Shown here: piece by piece, positions 45,941-54,351 of the stretch | How the letters are laid out: each line of letters begins with the position of its first letter | How positions within the stretch are numbered: the first letter of the stretch is position 1 | NCBI GenBank assembly: GCA_016219595.1 | Contig: JACRLY010000078.1 | Coordinates: forward strand, 1-54,351 | DNA length: 54,351 nucleotides | Source: Ignavibacteriota bacterium | Lineage (GTDB): Bacteria; Bacteroidota; Ignavibacteria; Kapaibacteriales; UBA2268 | Reading direction: 5' to 3' | Notes under the pieces: generated by a model | Seen by the model: only the letters and a program-made list of their open reading frames with translations | Told to the model about the DNA's origin: nothing | Databases searched by the model: none | Made by a program: the position numbers and the translations under genes

Positions 45941-48172
45941 ATGTCAAAAGAAGTAGCAAGTATAGAATTTGCAGGAAAAACCTATTCTTTAGAAACCGGT
46001 AAAATGGCTAAGTTTGCCAACGGTTCTGTTATGGTAAGATGTGGCGATACTATGGTATTGGTTACAGTTGTTGCCGAAGTTGAGGCTAATCCCGATATGG
46101 ATTACATGCCCTTACAAGTAGAATACAGGGAGAAAGCATCTGCTGCAGGGAAATTCCCCGGTGGTTTTCTCAAAAGAGAAACAAGGCCCAGTGACCACGA
46201 AGTCCTTTGTTCAAGGTTGATTGACCGTCCAATAAGACCAATGTTTCCAAAAACCTGGAGATTTGAAACCCAGATAATTGCTAATGTAGTTTCATTTGAC
46301 AACGAAGTAGACCCGGATACATTAGGGGCAGTCGGAGCATCTGCTGCTCTTATGATTTCAGATATACCATTCAATGGTCCTGTTTCTGAAGTTAGAGTCG
46401 GGAAAGTTGAAGGCGAGTTAATCATTAATCCTTCATTTAATCAACTCGAACATTCTGATATTGATATGACTATAGCCGGAACTGATACATCGATTGTGAT
46501 GGTTGAAGGTGAATGTCATGAAATTTCAGAAGAAGATTTTCTGAAAACTCTCGAATTTGCTCATGAAAATATCAGGCAATTGAATAATCTTCAGAGACAA
46601 CTTGCTTCAAAGATTAATATGACAAAAAGAGAATTCGTCGATAAAGAAATACCTGAAGAAATAATTAAGACAGTTAAAGATTCCGTATTAGATGAACTTG
46701 TTAAATATGTTCACACCATCACCACAAAAAATGAAAGAAGCGAGTGGCGCAAAAAACTAAAAGAAACCTCCATAGAAAAGCTTACACAAAGTTTTGCAGA
46801 AAATGAATTATATAAAGATATTGATTTAAGTGTATACGCAGAGGAAGTTCTTTCCAAACTTGAAAAACAGGAAATGAGAAAAATGATTCTTGACGAAGGA
46901 AAACGTCTTGACGGAAGAACAACAACCGACATACGTCCAATCTCCTGTGAAATTGGAATTCTTCCAAGAGTGCATGGTTCATCTCTTTTCACAAGAGGGG
47001 AAACACAAAGTCTCGGAATGGTTACTCTCGGTACAAAAAAAGATGAACAGATGATTGACGGGTTATTACCGACATATACAAACAGATTTATATTGCATTA
47101 TAATTTCCCTCCGTATTGTACAGGTGAAACCGGTAGAATGGGGACCGGCAGAAGGGAAATAGGACACGGTCATTTGGCTGAAAGAGCTTTGAAGATTATG
47201 CTGCCTCCAGCAGAAGAATTTCCTTATGCAATCAGGGTAATATCTGAAATCCTGGAATCAAACGGTTCAAGCTCGATGGCAACTGTATGTTCAGGAAGCC
47301 TTTCATTATTCGATGCCGGTGTGCCAATGAAAAAAGCTGTAGCAGGAATTGCTATGGGATTAATTAAAGAAGGAGAAAAAATTGCAATTTTAAGCGATAT
47401 TCTTGGGGATGAAGATTTCCTCGGAGATATGGATTTCAAGGTTACCGGAACATCCGATGGAATAACTGCTTGCCAAATGGATATCAAAATCGAAGGATTG
47501 CCACTCGAAATTATGTCGCGTGCACTCAACCAGGCAAAACAAGGAAGACTGCACATTCTTTCAAAAATGAATGAATTAATTTCCGAACCAAGGGCTGAAT
47601 TATCTCCTTATGCACCGAGATTTACTACAATTCAAATACCTACTGATACAATTGGTGCCGTCATTGGTACTGGAGGAGAAACAATCAGGAATATTGTTAA
47701 GGAAACAGGTGCAGAAATAAATATCGAAGATGACGGTACAGTCACAATAGCAGCCACTTCAGGCGAATCGAGCGATAGTGCTAGAAAAATGATTGAAAGT
47801 ATAATTAAGAAGCCGGAAGAGGGTGAAACCTATAATGGCACAGTCATGGAAATTCGCGAAGGAATGGGTGCTTTCATTGAATTTATTCCAAAGAAACAAG
47901 GTTTATTACATATATCACAAATAGCACACGAAAGAACAGTTAATATTGCTGATGTTTTAAAAGTCGGCGATAAAATAGAGGTAAAATTACTTGAAATTAC
48001 GCCTGAAGGTAAATTCCGCCTCAGCCGTAAAGCTTTACTTCCAAGACCCGAAGGAATGCCCGAAGAAGAAGATGATTACAGACGCCGTGAGCCTTCGCGA
48101 GGAAGACGTCCCGACGGAAATAGGCGTGACGACCGCCACGGTGACGACAGGAGAGGTCCAAGAAGAAGATAA
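45941..48172 (+). CDS. pnp: Polyribonucleotide nucleotidyltransferase
   Basis: A 743-residue phosphorolytic 3'-5' exoribonuclease. Two RNase PH domains are separated by a helical linker (catalytic region SDILGDEDFLGDMDFKVTGT). They are followed by a KH domain (about 560-620, IGAVIGTGGETIRNI) and an S1 domain (about 627-700). The tail (about 715-743) is rich in Arg, Gly and Asp (REPSRGRRPDGNRRDD), which may add RNA binding. Length is normal apart from this tail. Confidence 0.97.
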   Translation: MSKEVASIEFAGKTYSLETGKMAKFANGSVMVRCGDTMVLVTVVAEVEANPDMDYMPLQVEYREKASAAGKFPGGFLKRETRPSDHEVLCSRLIDRPIRPMFPKTWRFETQIIANVVSFDNEVDPDTLGAVGASAALMISDIPFNGPVSEVRVGKVEGELIINPSFNQLEHSDIDMTIAGTDTSIVMVEGECHEISEEDFLKTLEFAHENIRQLNNLQRQLASKINMTKREFVDKEIPEEIIKTVKDSVLDELVKYVHTITTKNERSEWRKKLKETSIEKLTQSFAENELYKDIDLSVYAEEVLSKLEKQEMRKMILDEGKRLDGRTTTDIRPISCEIGILPRVHGSSLFTRGETQSLGMVTLGTKKDEQMIDGLLPTYTNRFILHYNFPPYCTGETGRMGTGRREIGHGHLAERALKIMLPPAEEFPYAIRVISEILESNGSSSMATVCSGSLSLFDAGVPMKKAVAGIAMGLIKEGEKIAILSDILGDEDFLGDMDFKVTGTSDGITACQMDIKIEGLPLEIMSRALNQAKQGRLHILSKMNELISEPRAELSPYAPRFTTIQIPTDTIGAVIGTGGETIRNIVKETGAEINIEDDGTVTIAATSGESSDSARKMIESIIKKPEEGETYNGTVMEIREGMGAFIEFIPKKQGLLHISQIAHERTVNIADVLKVGDKIEVKLLEITPEGKFRLSRKALLPRPEGMPEEEDDYRRREPSRGRRPDGNRRDDRHGDDRRGPRRR

Positions 48173-48194
48173 AGTTCTTAATGATTTTTTAACT

Positions 48195-49562
48195 TCATTC
48201 AATTAATTTAAGAAATTTTATTTCTTTACTGATATTGTATAGATATTTATCCGACCTTGCTCTTTCTCTATATTGTGGAGCTAATTCAAGTGCTTTTTTA
48301 AGAGAGTTTATTGCTTTTATTTTGTTTTTTTGAATCGAATATATACATGCCATGACATAATATGCACCTGCATCATCAGGCTTGATTTCAAGTGCTTTTT
48401 CAAAACATTTGAGTGATTCATCATATTTGTCGCTTTTGAAATATCCAATTGCATAATTATACCACGCACTTTTGTTCAGGGGATTAAGTTGCGTCGCTTT
48501 CTTATAATTATTCATTGCCAAATCATTTTTTCCTAATGCAAGATACAAAGTCCCGAGATTATTCCATGCATTATCATTTGAAGGATTGATTGCAATTGCC
48601 CTTTGGTATGATTCCATAGATTCATTACTCTTCCTCATACCCATGTAAGTATTACCGAGATTATACCATGTCTTGTCATTGTTCGGATTAATTACTTTTG
48701 CTTTATTGAAACAGAAAATTGCAGAATCCATATTATTTTTCCCGGTCATTGCTATGCCTTTATTATTCCAATAATCTTCATCGTTAGGATTCAGGGAAAT
48801 TGCTTTATTCAATGCAACAACTGCATCGTCATACCTATGCAAATTTGATAAAAGATTTCCCATATTCCCCCATGCCTGTTCATACCCGGGATTATATTCA
48901 ACTGCTTTATAATAACAAGCAAGGGCATCATCAAATTTGTTTAATATTGTCAATAACAAGCCTTTATTATAATATGCAAATACAAATTTTGGATTTATTG
49001 AAAGTGCTTTCTCATATGAATTCAAACCTTCATTATAATTCCCCATAGTAGAATACTCTATTCCTAAATTTACCCATCCACTGTCATAATCAGGATAAAT
49101 TCTGACAGATTCTTTATAAGATTGAATTGCCTCTTCATGTTTTCCAAGAGAAGATAATACTAATCCCCTGCTATAATAAGCTTTGTAGTAATTCTGATTT
49201 CTATTAATTGCTTCATCATAAGACTTTACTGCCTCTTCTTTTCTGCCTAATAAAAATTCCATATAACCTATATTATACCAGTTCATAGCAAGTTTAGGAT
49301 TTATTGATGCGGCTTTTTTGAATGCATCTAATGCTTCTTCGTTTCTTTTCAAACTTGCCAATATAATCCCTTTCTGATTCCAGGATTCCATATTACCCGG
49401 TTCCTTTTGTATTGCTTCATTAATTTTATTCAGTAATTCGATTTTTTCTTCTTGTGTTTTAGGAACGGAAAATGCAGTATCAAGATTATATGTTTCCTTT
49501 TGGCAAGAAGATATTAAACCTAAGGTAAACAGGATTGATAAAATAATTATAATTGATTTCAT
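48195..49562 (-). CDS. TPR-repeat lipoprotein
   Basis: A 455-residue lipoprotein with lipobox LISSC (Cys20). From about residue 58 it consists of eleven tetratricopeptide repeats of 34 residues each (such as NAWNNLGTLYLALGKNDLAM), ending near 430. This makes a superhelical protein-binding scaffold anchored to a membrane, partner unknown. The ribosome site AGGAG lies inside the reading frame that continues past the AlkD-like stop, and the two genes probably form one transcript. It is convergent with pnp, 22 bases between stops. Confidence 0.85.
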   Translation of the reverse strand: MKSIIIILSILFTLGLISSCQKETYNLDTAFSVPKTQEEKIELLNKINEAIQKEPGNMESWNQKGIILASLKRNEEALDAFKKAASINPKLAMNWYNIGYMEFLLGRKEEAVKSYDEAINRNQNYYKAYYSRGLVLSSLGKHEEAIQSYKESVRIYPDYDSGWVNLGIEYSTMGNYNEGLNSYEKALSINPKFVFAYYNKGLLLTILNKFDDALACYYKAVEYNPGYEQAWGNMGNLLSNLHRYDDAVVALNKAISLNPNDEDYWNNKGIAMTGKNNMDSAIFCFNKAKVINPNNDKTWYNLGNTYMGMRKSNESMESYQRAIAINPSNDNAWNNLGTLYLALGKNDLAMNNYKKATQLNPLNKSAWYNYAIGYFKSDKYDESLKCFEKALEIKPDDAGAYYVMACIYSIQKNKIKAINSLKKALELAPQYRERARSDKYLYNISKEIKFLKLIE

Positions 49563-49563
49563 A

Positions 49564-49665
49564 TTAACTCCTAAGCTTCATTTTAATTCTCTCAATTGTT
49601 TTTTCATCGTTTAACTCTTTCAAAGCATCCTTTGTAATCCATTTTGCCGGTTTGGAATCCGGTTA
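49564..49665 (-). pseudogene. In-frame C-terminal remnant of the AlkD-like gene
   Basis: After the TAA at 49665-49663 the frame reads 32 codons, PDSKPAKWITKDALKELNDE and onward to KMKLRS, then TAA at 49566-49564. The W-I-x-K-D-A-L-x-E-L pattern is the usual end of AlkD-like proteins. The TPR gene ATG follows after one base, which fits an originally tight operon. Confidence 0.72.
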
Positions 49666-50259
49666 TTTTGAAATGATTATATTACAAATTTCTACAGCTT
49701 GTTTATTCAAATCTAAATTTCTTTTCCCGATTTGTCTTAATGCCCAATTAACAGCTTTTTTAACATAGTTCCTTTCATCATTTGATGAATTAATTATCAA
49801 TGGGAAAAATTGTATAAATTGTTCATTTTTAGAATTTTTATCATGAAATGCAAGCGATGCCATCAATGCAAAACCAGCCCTTTTTTCAAATTCCGGTTTT
49901 CTCTTGCTCCATTTCACAGCTTTGTTAAATGCAAAATCTGTTTTATCTATCAAATTCATCATTAACTGGTCGCAAACATCCCATGAGTCAAGGTCTTTAA
50001 TCCAGTTTTCAATTTGTTTGATACTTACTTCTTTAGGATTATCAATTAGTGCTGCTAATATCCTTGCTTCATGAATACCACTGTCCCATAATTCTAATGC
50101 AAGTTCATGATTTTTGCCGATTTCTTTAGCTATTTTTCTGAGTGTTGTTACAGATATGCCAAGAGTCCCATTTGAATTAATTCCAAACCGAGCCATTCCC
50201 TCTATATTTTTAGGATTTCTTAATAATTTGAGTTTCTTAATTATTTCCTGATAATTCAT
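49663..50259 (-). CDS. AlkD-like DNA alkylation repeat protein, C-terminally truncated
   Basis: A 198-residue HEAT-like alpha-repeat protein of the DNA_alkylation (AlkC/AlkD) family, which removes alkylated bases from DNA. Family stretches are YGINSNGTLGIS-like FGINSNGTLGIS, LWDSGIHEARILAALID, WIKDLDSWDVCDQLM and FVKKAVNWALRQIGKRN-like YVKKAVNWALRQIGK. It stops at TAA 49665-49663. The same frame continues without a break for 32 more codons with the typical family ending, so this stop looks secondary. The helical core is complete, and the protein may still fold. Confidence 0.82.
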   Translation of the reverse strand: MNYQEIIKKLKLLRNPKNIEGMARFGINSNGTLGISVTTLRKIAKEIGKNHELALELWDSGIHEARILAALIDNPKEVSIKQIENWIKDLDSWDVCDQLMMNLIDKTDFAFNKAVKWSKRKPEFEKRAGFALMASLAFHDKNSKNEQFIQFFPLIINSSNDERNYVKKAVNWALRQIGKRNLDLNKQAVEICNIIISK

Positions 50260-50359
50260 AATTTTGAAAAATTGTTTAGAATATTTTTTCTAATTTAATT
50301 ATGAAACTTTTCAAAATGAAAACTCGTAATTAAAATTTATAATTGATTTATGGTGGATT

Positions 50360-53221
50360 ATGCCGAATCTCGAAAAAAATCCTAACTTTTTCAGACTATT
50401 GATAATTTCAATAGCTTCTTTTCTTATCATTATTTCTACTTTAAGTTTTATTCGTTCCGTTACCTCAACTACAGACGAGAATCAATGGATAACACTTCCT
50501 GCTATTTTATATATTACAAATGAACTACAGTCTGAAGTATCAGACACTAATAGCAATGATAACACAAAATTTACAAATGTAAAAATTGGACATTTACTGA
50601 GAGATATAAACGGGATAAAAATCAGCGATACTGTTCAATTACGTAAGGCTTTGGGGTCTTTTAAAGATAATGATTTACTAACTCTTGGAATTATTAATAA
50701 TATACTTCCGATTAAATATTATCAAGTGAAAGTTACAAAAAGTAAATTACCTCAAAAATTTATTTACCAACTTCCCTCAAATGTGTTGATTGTAAGTGTA
50801 TTTAAAGATGGTGGTTCCTATCGTGCAGGTTTGAAAGAAGGTGATTTCATATTATCAATAAATAGTATTACATTTAAGGATGGATTTGACGCTGATAAAT
50901 ATCTTAGATTAAATAATAGTGAAGATGTTCTTCATTATAAAGTGTTACGGAATAATCAAATAATTGAATGTGATGTTGAACTTGCAAAAATTGGCGTATC
51001 ATTCAGCTACCTGTTGATTCTATTCGTTAGTTTTATCTATTATGCATTCGGATTATTCATCGGAGTGAAAAAACCAGGGATTCAGGCTGCAAGGCTAATA
51101 AGTATTTCATTTATTCTTATGGGATTTTTGATTTATAACGGTATAGAAGGAAGATATTTTTTAGATTATGATATACTTACAGTCTTACAATTTTTAACAC
51201 TATCAGTTTGTGCTGCTATCGGTTTACCCCTGATAATTAAGCATCTTCTTTATTTCCCGAAAGAACTTACAGACTTGATTAGGAAACAATGGATCTGGAT
51301 TATTCCATTTATTATAGGTGGAATTTATTTCATTTCATCAAATATATTTTATATTTTCTTTTTGAATATCAGTAATACTTCCCAATATTCAAAGTTTTTC
51401 CTAATCTATGCTCTAACAATGATTTTATTTGGAGTAGTAATAAGCATTATCTTCAGGAAATATACAACAAAAGAATCAAAAAAAATAAGCCGCTTCATTC
51501 GTTATACTTTCTTTTTCATGCTGGTCTGTTTTGTTTATTCTGCTTTTTTCGAAAGAATTTATACTTTGATTTTTGAAACCCAATACCTTAGAATGGCACT
51601 GTTCCCTGAGATTTTACCGATTGCATTCCTTTTAATTCCTTTAGCATATATTTATACTATCGGCAAGTATTCTTTACTTGATATGACAATTCGGGTACCA
51701 AAAAACATACAGTACATGTTATTATCTTCACTTTGGAAATTAGTGTTTTTTTGTATAATTCTTTTGGGAATCTGGGGACTGTCAAACTGGAAATTTAATT
51801 TTCCGAACATTAAGCTGACCGGAACTTCTCTAACTGTTTTAAATTCTCCTTTGAGTCCCGAATTGCAGGATGTTTACAGTAAGATGCTCATAATTCTTAT
51901 TTCACTATTTGGAGTTTTTGTTTTCTGGTTACTCAATAAAGGATTTAAAAATTTATTAGACAAGAAATTTTATAGGCTAAGATTTGATTACCGCCGTGCT
52001 GCAACTGAATTTTCAGAAATATTTAATAAAGGTACAATTTCGGAACTTTCTGCCAGTATTTCCAAAGAATTGAAAGAGCTTTATCATTTGAAAAGAATAG
52101 GAGTAATTCTCTTTAAGAATGAAGAAACTGTCATTGCCCAGGATTACTTAGGATTTGATTATAAACAATTTTTTGACTTGTGCAAAGAATCAGGTAAGAA
52201 GCTGTCTGAGACAATTAAAGAATTTCATGGTGAGTTCAGAATTGAATATTTGTATGAACCTATCAAAACTATTTTTCACGAATATAAATTTTGTTATGTT
52301 GTACCAATCAGGTCTAAGGATAAAGTCGAAGGTGCAGTTTTGCTAGGAGAAAAATTGAGTGAAAAATCATTCACCAGGGAAGATTTCAATTTACTGAATG
52401 CAATACTCTCCCAGGCATCGATAGCTATTGAAAATACATTTTTAGTTGAAGATTGCACACTCCAGGAAAGATTAAAGCATGAATTGGAAATAGCCCGGAG
52501 AATTCAGATTGCTTCACTTCCTCAGAAAGTACCTCAGGTTAGGGGACTTGATATTTCAGGAGTTTCCAATCCTGCACTTGAAGTAGGAGGCGATTTCTTT
52601 GATTTTTTAAACGGCAAACCGGATGAAATAACTGTAATTGTTGGAGATGTAAGTGGAAAAGGAACTTCTGCGGCTTTATATATGTCTAAAATACAAGGAA
52701 TTCTCAGGACTTTGAATGAATTCATGTTAAATCCTAGAGATTTATTCATAAGGGCTAATCAGTTATTATATAAATACCTTGAAAAAGATACTTTTGTTAC
52801 TGTAGTTGCTGCTAAATTTGATTCAAAATATAGGAAAGTGAAAATTGCACGAGCCGGACACCTTCCAATTTATTATTATAAATCCTTAGATTCTTCCGTT
52901 GAAAAAATACTTCCGAAAGGAATTTTATTAGGCAAAAGTAAAAATGAAATATTCGATGAAAATATTGAAGAAATTCAATTGAATTATCATCCCGGGGATG
53001 TTTTCCTATTTATTTCTGATGGTGTTATCGAAGCCAGGAATAACAGATTCGATGACTTTGATGAAATGAGATTAATGGATACATTCAAAAAAAATATTGA
53101 AAATAACTCAGAAAAAATCAGGGACAATATCGTTGATACAGTTTCTGATTTTTCTAATGAAGTTGAACCTTACGATGACCTGACAATTGTCGTTGTAAAA
53201 GCTAAGGTTTCTATTGATTGA
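50360..53221 (+). CDS. PDZ-membrane-GAF-PP2C (RsbU-type) phosphatase
   Basis: A 953-residue sensor-phosphatase. One N-terminal helix (about 10-30) is followed by an extracytoplasmic part with one clear PDZ-like domain (about 140-205, DGGSYRAGLKEGDFILSINS) and a possible half-PDZ before it. About eight membrane helices lie at 213-530. A GAF-like domain (about 555-690) and a short coiled coil (LKHELEIARRIQIASLPQK, about 705-723) lead into the SpoIIE/PP2C domain with GGDFFDF, VGDVSGKGTSAALYMSK, ARAGHLPI and DDLTIVVVK. It should dephosphorylate an anti-anti-sigma-like partner in response to an envelope signal. No STAS or anti-sigma gene is adjacent. Confidence 0.85.
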   Translation: MPNLEKNPNFFRLLIISIASFLIIISTLSFIRSVTSTTDENQWITLPAILYITNELQSEVSDTNSNDNTKFTNVKIGHLLRDINGIKISDTVQLRKALGSFKDNDLLTLGIINNILPIKYYQVKVTKSKLPQKFIYQLPSNVLIVSVFKDGGSYRAGLKEGDFILSINSITFKDGFDADKYLRLNNSEDVLHYKVLRNNQIIECDVELAKIGVSFSYLLILFVSFIYYAFGLFIGVKKPGIQAARLISISFILMGFLIYNGIEGRYFLDYDILTVLQFLTLSVCAAIGLPLIIKHLLYFPKELTDLIRKQWIWIIPFIIGGIYFISSNIFYIFFLNISNTSQYSKFFLIYALTMILFGVVISIIFRKYTTKESKKISRFIRYTFFFMLVCFVYSAFFERIYTLIFETQYLRMALFPEILPIAFLLIPLAYIYTIGKYSLLDMTIRVPKNIQYMLLSSLWKLVFFCIILLGIWGLSNWKFNFPNIKLTGTSLTVLNSPLSPELQDVYSKMLIILISLFGVFVFWLLNKGFKNLLDKKFYRLRFDYRRAATEFSEIFNKGTISELSASISKELKELYHLKRIGVILFKNEETVIAQDYLGFDYKQFFDLCKESGKKLSETIKEFHGEFRIEYLYEPIKTIFHEYKFCYVVPIRSKDKVEGAVLLGEKLSEKSFTREDFNLLNAILSQASIAIENTFLVEDCTLQERLKHELEIARRIQIASLPQKVPQVRGLDISGVSNPALEVGGDFFDFLNGKPDEITVIVGDVSGKGTSAALYMSKIQGILRTLNEFMLNPRDLFIRANQLLYKYLEKDTFVTVVAAKFDSKYRKVKIARAGHLPIYYYKSLDSSVEKILPKGILLGKSKNEIFDENIEEIQLNYHPGDVFLFISDGVIEARNNRFDDFDEMRLMDTFKKNIENNSEKIRDNIVDTVSDFSNEVEPYDDLTIVVVKAKVSID

Positions 53222-53294
53222 AAATAACTTGAATTTTATTAAATTGAGAACAAATTTGACAAATAATTTATTATTCACCTTTTTATAGGATTAT

Positions 53295-54173
53295 ATGAAA
53301 TTATTTATTTACATTATTTCAGGTATACTATTTTTACATTTCATTTCTAATGCTCAGGATAAATCTGAGTTTTGGAATGAGTATTATGAAACAGATTCAA
53401 TGGCAGTATTATCAGATGAATATCCTACCATTGAATTGAACTATGGATTGGGAATACCCAGATTCAGAAATGACTATATTGATAAAAGTTTTGCCGATGT
53501 TAGTGGTGCTGATATAAAACTCGGCTTTACAAAAAAGAAAATCGATTTATACAATCAATTTGCAATGAGTTATAAATTTACATATTTCCTTCTCGGTACT
53601 GTAACATCGGATTGGAATTCCGATGTGAAAAACGGTAATAATTTGCAATCAAATGTATGGAGAATCGGTTTGGGATTGAGCCGCGGCTATGGTTATAATA
53701 TTTCTGAAGGTAGTTATTTTGTACTGTTTAACACAGGAAATACTTTTTGGAGTAAAATTAATTTCAAGGATAAAAATAATCAATCGGCTTTAACAAACAA
53801 TGAATTAAAGATTTATGATGACGGTAAATTAAGGTTCTGTCAGTCATTCGAATCAGGATTTAAATATCAGCCATTTTATCCTATTTCGGTTGGAGCTTCT
53901 TATGAAAGAATTATTGTTTACCCTAGATTTATGACATGGTATTGGCTTGGTAACCAGGCATTAACAAGTTTAGGACAGAGTTCGATAGAATATTTTACTC
54001 ATAAAATAGCTAAAGCCTCACCGGGAGCAGGACCCATAGTTCATTTCATATTAATAACAGCTTATAATTGGGGTTCTTACGAATTAAGAAAGAAAAATAT
54101 GGATTGGCCCTTCAATACTGCTACTCCATTAATGTATGATAATTGGAAATTCGGACTAACCTTCGCTTTCTAA
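53295..54173 (+). CDS. Exported protein, probable outer-membrane barrel
   Basis: A 292-residue protein with a signal peptide (about 1-20, ending near NAQ). It has alternating strand-like segments (VWRIGLGLSRGYGYNI, FQSGFKYQPF-like ESGFKYQPFYPISVGASYE) and ends NWKFGLTFAF with a terminal Phe. This suggests an outer-membrane beta-barrel. I do not recognise the family. It lies 73 bases after the phosphatase gene and is followed by a strong terminator. Confidence 0.55.
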   Translation: MKLFIYIISGILFLHFISNAQDKSEFWNEYYETDSMAVLSDEYPTIELNYGLGIPRFRNDYIDKSFADVSGADIKLGFTKKKIDLYNQFAMSYKFTYFLLGTVTSDWNSDVKNGNNLQSNVWRIGLGLSRGYGYNISEGSYFVLFNTGNTFWSKINFKDKNNQSALTNNELKIYDDGKLRFCQSFESGFKYQPFYPISVGASYERIIVYPRFMTWYWLGNQALTSLGQSSIEYFTHKIAKASPGAGPIVHFILITAYNWGSYELRKKNMDWPFNTATPLMYDNWKFGLTFAF

Positions 54174-54197
54174 AAATATTAAGTATTAAATATATAG

Positions 54198-54236
54198 ATG
54201 TCATCCCGAATAAATCCAAGGGATGACATTTTTTTT
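54198..54236 (+). terminator. Terminator after the putative barrel gene
   Basis: ATGTCATCCC (54198-54207) and GGGATGACAT (54220-54229) form a 10-bp stem with a 12-nt loop, followed by a run of T to 54236. Confidence 0.9.
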
Positions 54237-54335
54237 AAATGAAATCATACATATTACTATAGAGTAATAATAATTTATCTACTAATTCGTAATTTTGTAT
54301 AATTCGTTTACACAACTTGAAAAATTGGAGATTAA

Positions 54336-54351
54336 ATGTCAGAACATCATA
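54336..54351 (+). CDS. Start of a gene, partial (right edge)
   Basis: ATG at 54336 with the TTGGAG ribosome site seven bases upstream and a -7-like TAATTTTG at 54290-54297. Only MSEHH is visible, so the product cannot be named. Confidence 0.5.

Overview
The window is AT-rich DNA from a member of the Bacteroidota/Chlorobiota (FCB) group. Four things point there. The 1086-residue Kelch protein ends in a type IX secretion (T9SS)-like sorting domain. Several lipoproteins and outer-membrane proteins are of the Bacteroidota kind, including a DUF5683-like protein and a BamA/TamA-like barrel. The protein families fit. Five promoters match the Bacteroidota form TTTG-N19/20-TAnnTTTG. An Ignavibacteria/Kapabacteria-like lineage would fit, but the sequence alone does not settle the genus. 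Almost all of the window is chromosomal housekeeping. I see no prophage, insertion sequence, CRISPR array or plasmid function.

Layout. 1-5742 is a surface-protein region: a lipoprotein with fibronectin III repeats running off the left edge, a SAM methyltransferase, and a Kelch/T9SS protein. 5806-7179 holds a 2Fe-2S ferredoxin, an IscA-type carrier and an iron superoxide dismutase. 7491-12682 runs from gcvPA through a DivIC-like protein, an M64 peptidase, a ROK kinase and RidA to a DUF5683-like membrane protein. 12684-17326 (minus) has the Omp85 protein, a DUF2795 protein, a stand-alone rpsD, queC and yjbQ. 17451-21899 has a DUF1848 protein, pyruvate phosphate dikinase and a very acidic small protein. 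21976-26150 (minus) is rpmA-rplU and then tRNA-Leu-tig-clpP-clpX. 26378-31190 has an HpnE-like oxidoreductase, a TerB-like protein, coaBC and der. 31269-36487 (minus) has an envelope cluster (OmpA-like protein, LolC/E permease, TolB-like protein, HPt), the RNase P RNA, a zinc-ribbon protein and a Nif3-like protein. 36749-48172 has a small barrel protein, an acyl-CoA dehydrogenase and the translation operon nusA-infB-rbfA-truB-ribF-rpsO-pnp. 48195-54351 has a TPR lipoprotein, an AlkD-like protein, a PDZ-membrane-GAF-PP2C phosphatase, a putative barrel protein and the first codons of another gene.

The most unusual signals are two genes broken by single in-frame stop codons. In one (33902-33904), a TAG sits exactly between an intact signal peptide with a good ribosome site and an intact TolB-like domain. 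In the other (49663-49665), a TAA cuts 32 family-like C-terminal codons off an AlkD-like protein. Each could come from one C-to-T change of a Gln codon. Other points of interest are a histidine-rich tail on trigger factor, three tandem units of exactly 196 residues in the Kelch/T9SS protein, a terminator-like hairpin at the very start of the predicted nusA transcript, and altered active-site or metal-site residues in CoaBC, Nif3 and the ROK kinase. I found no clear new multi-gene defence or metabolic system.
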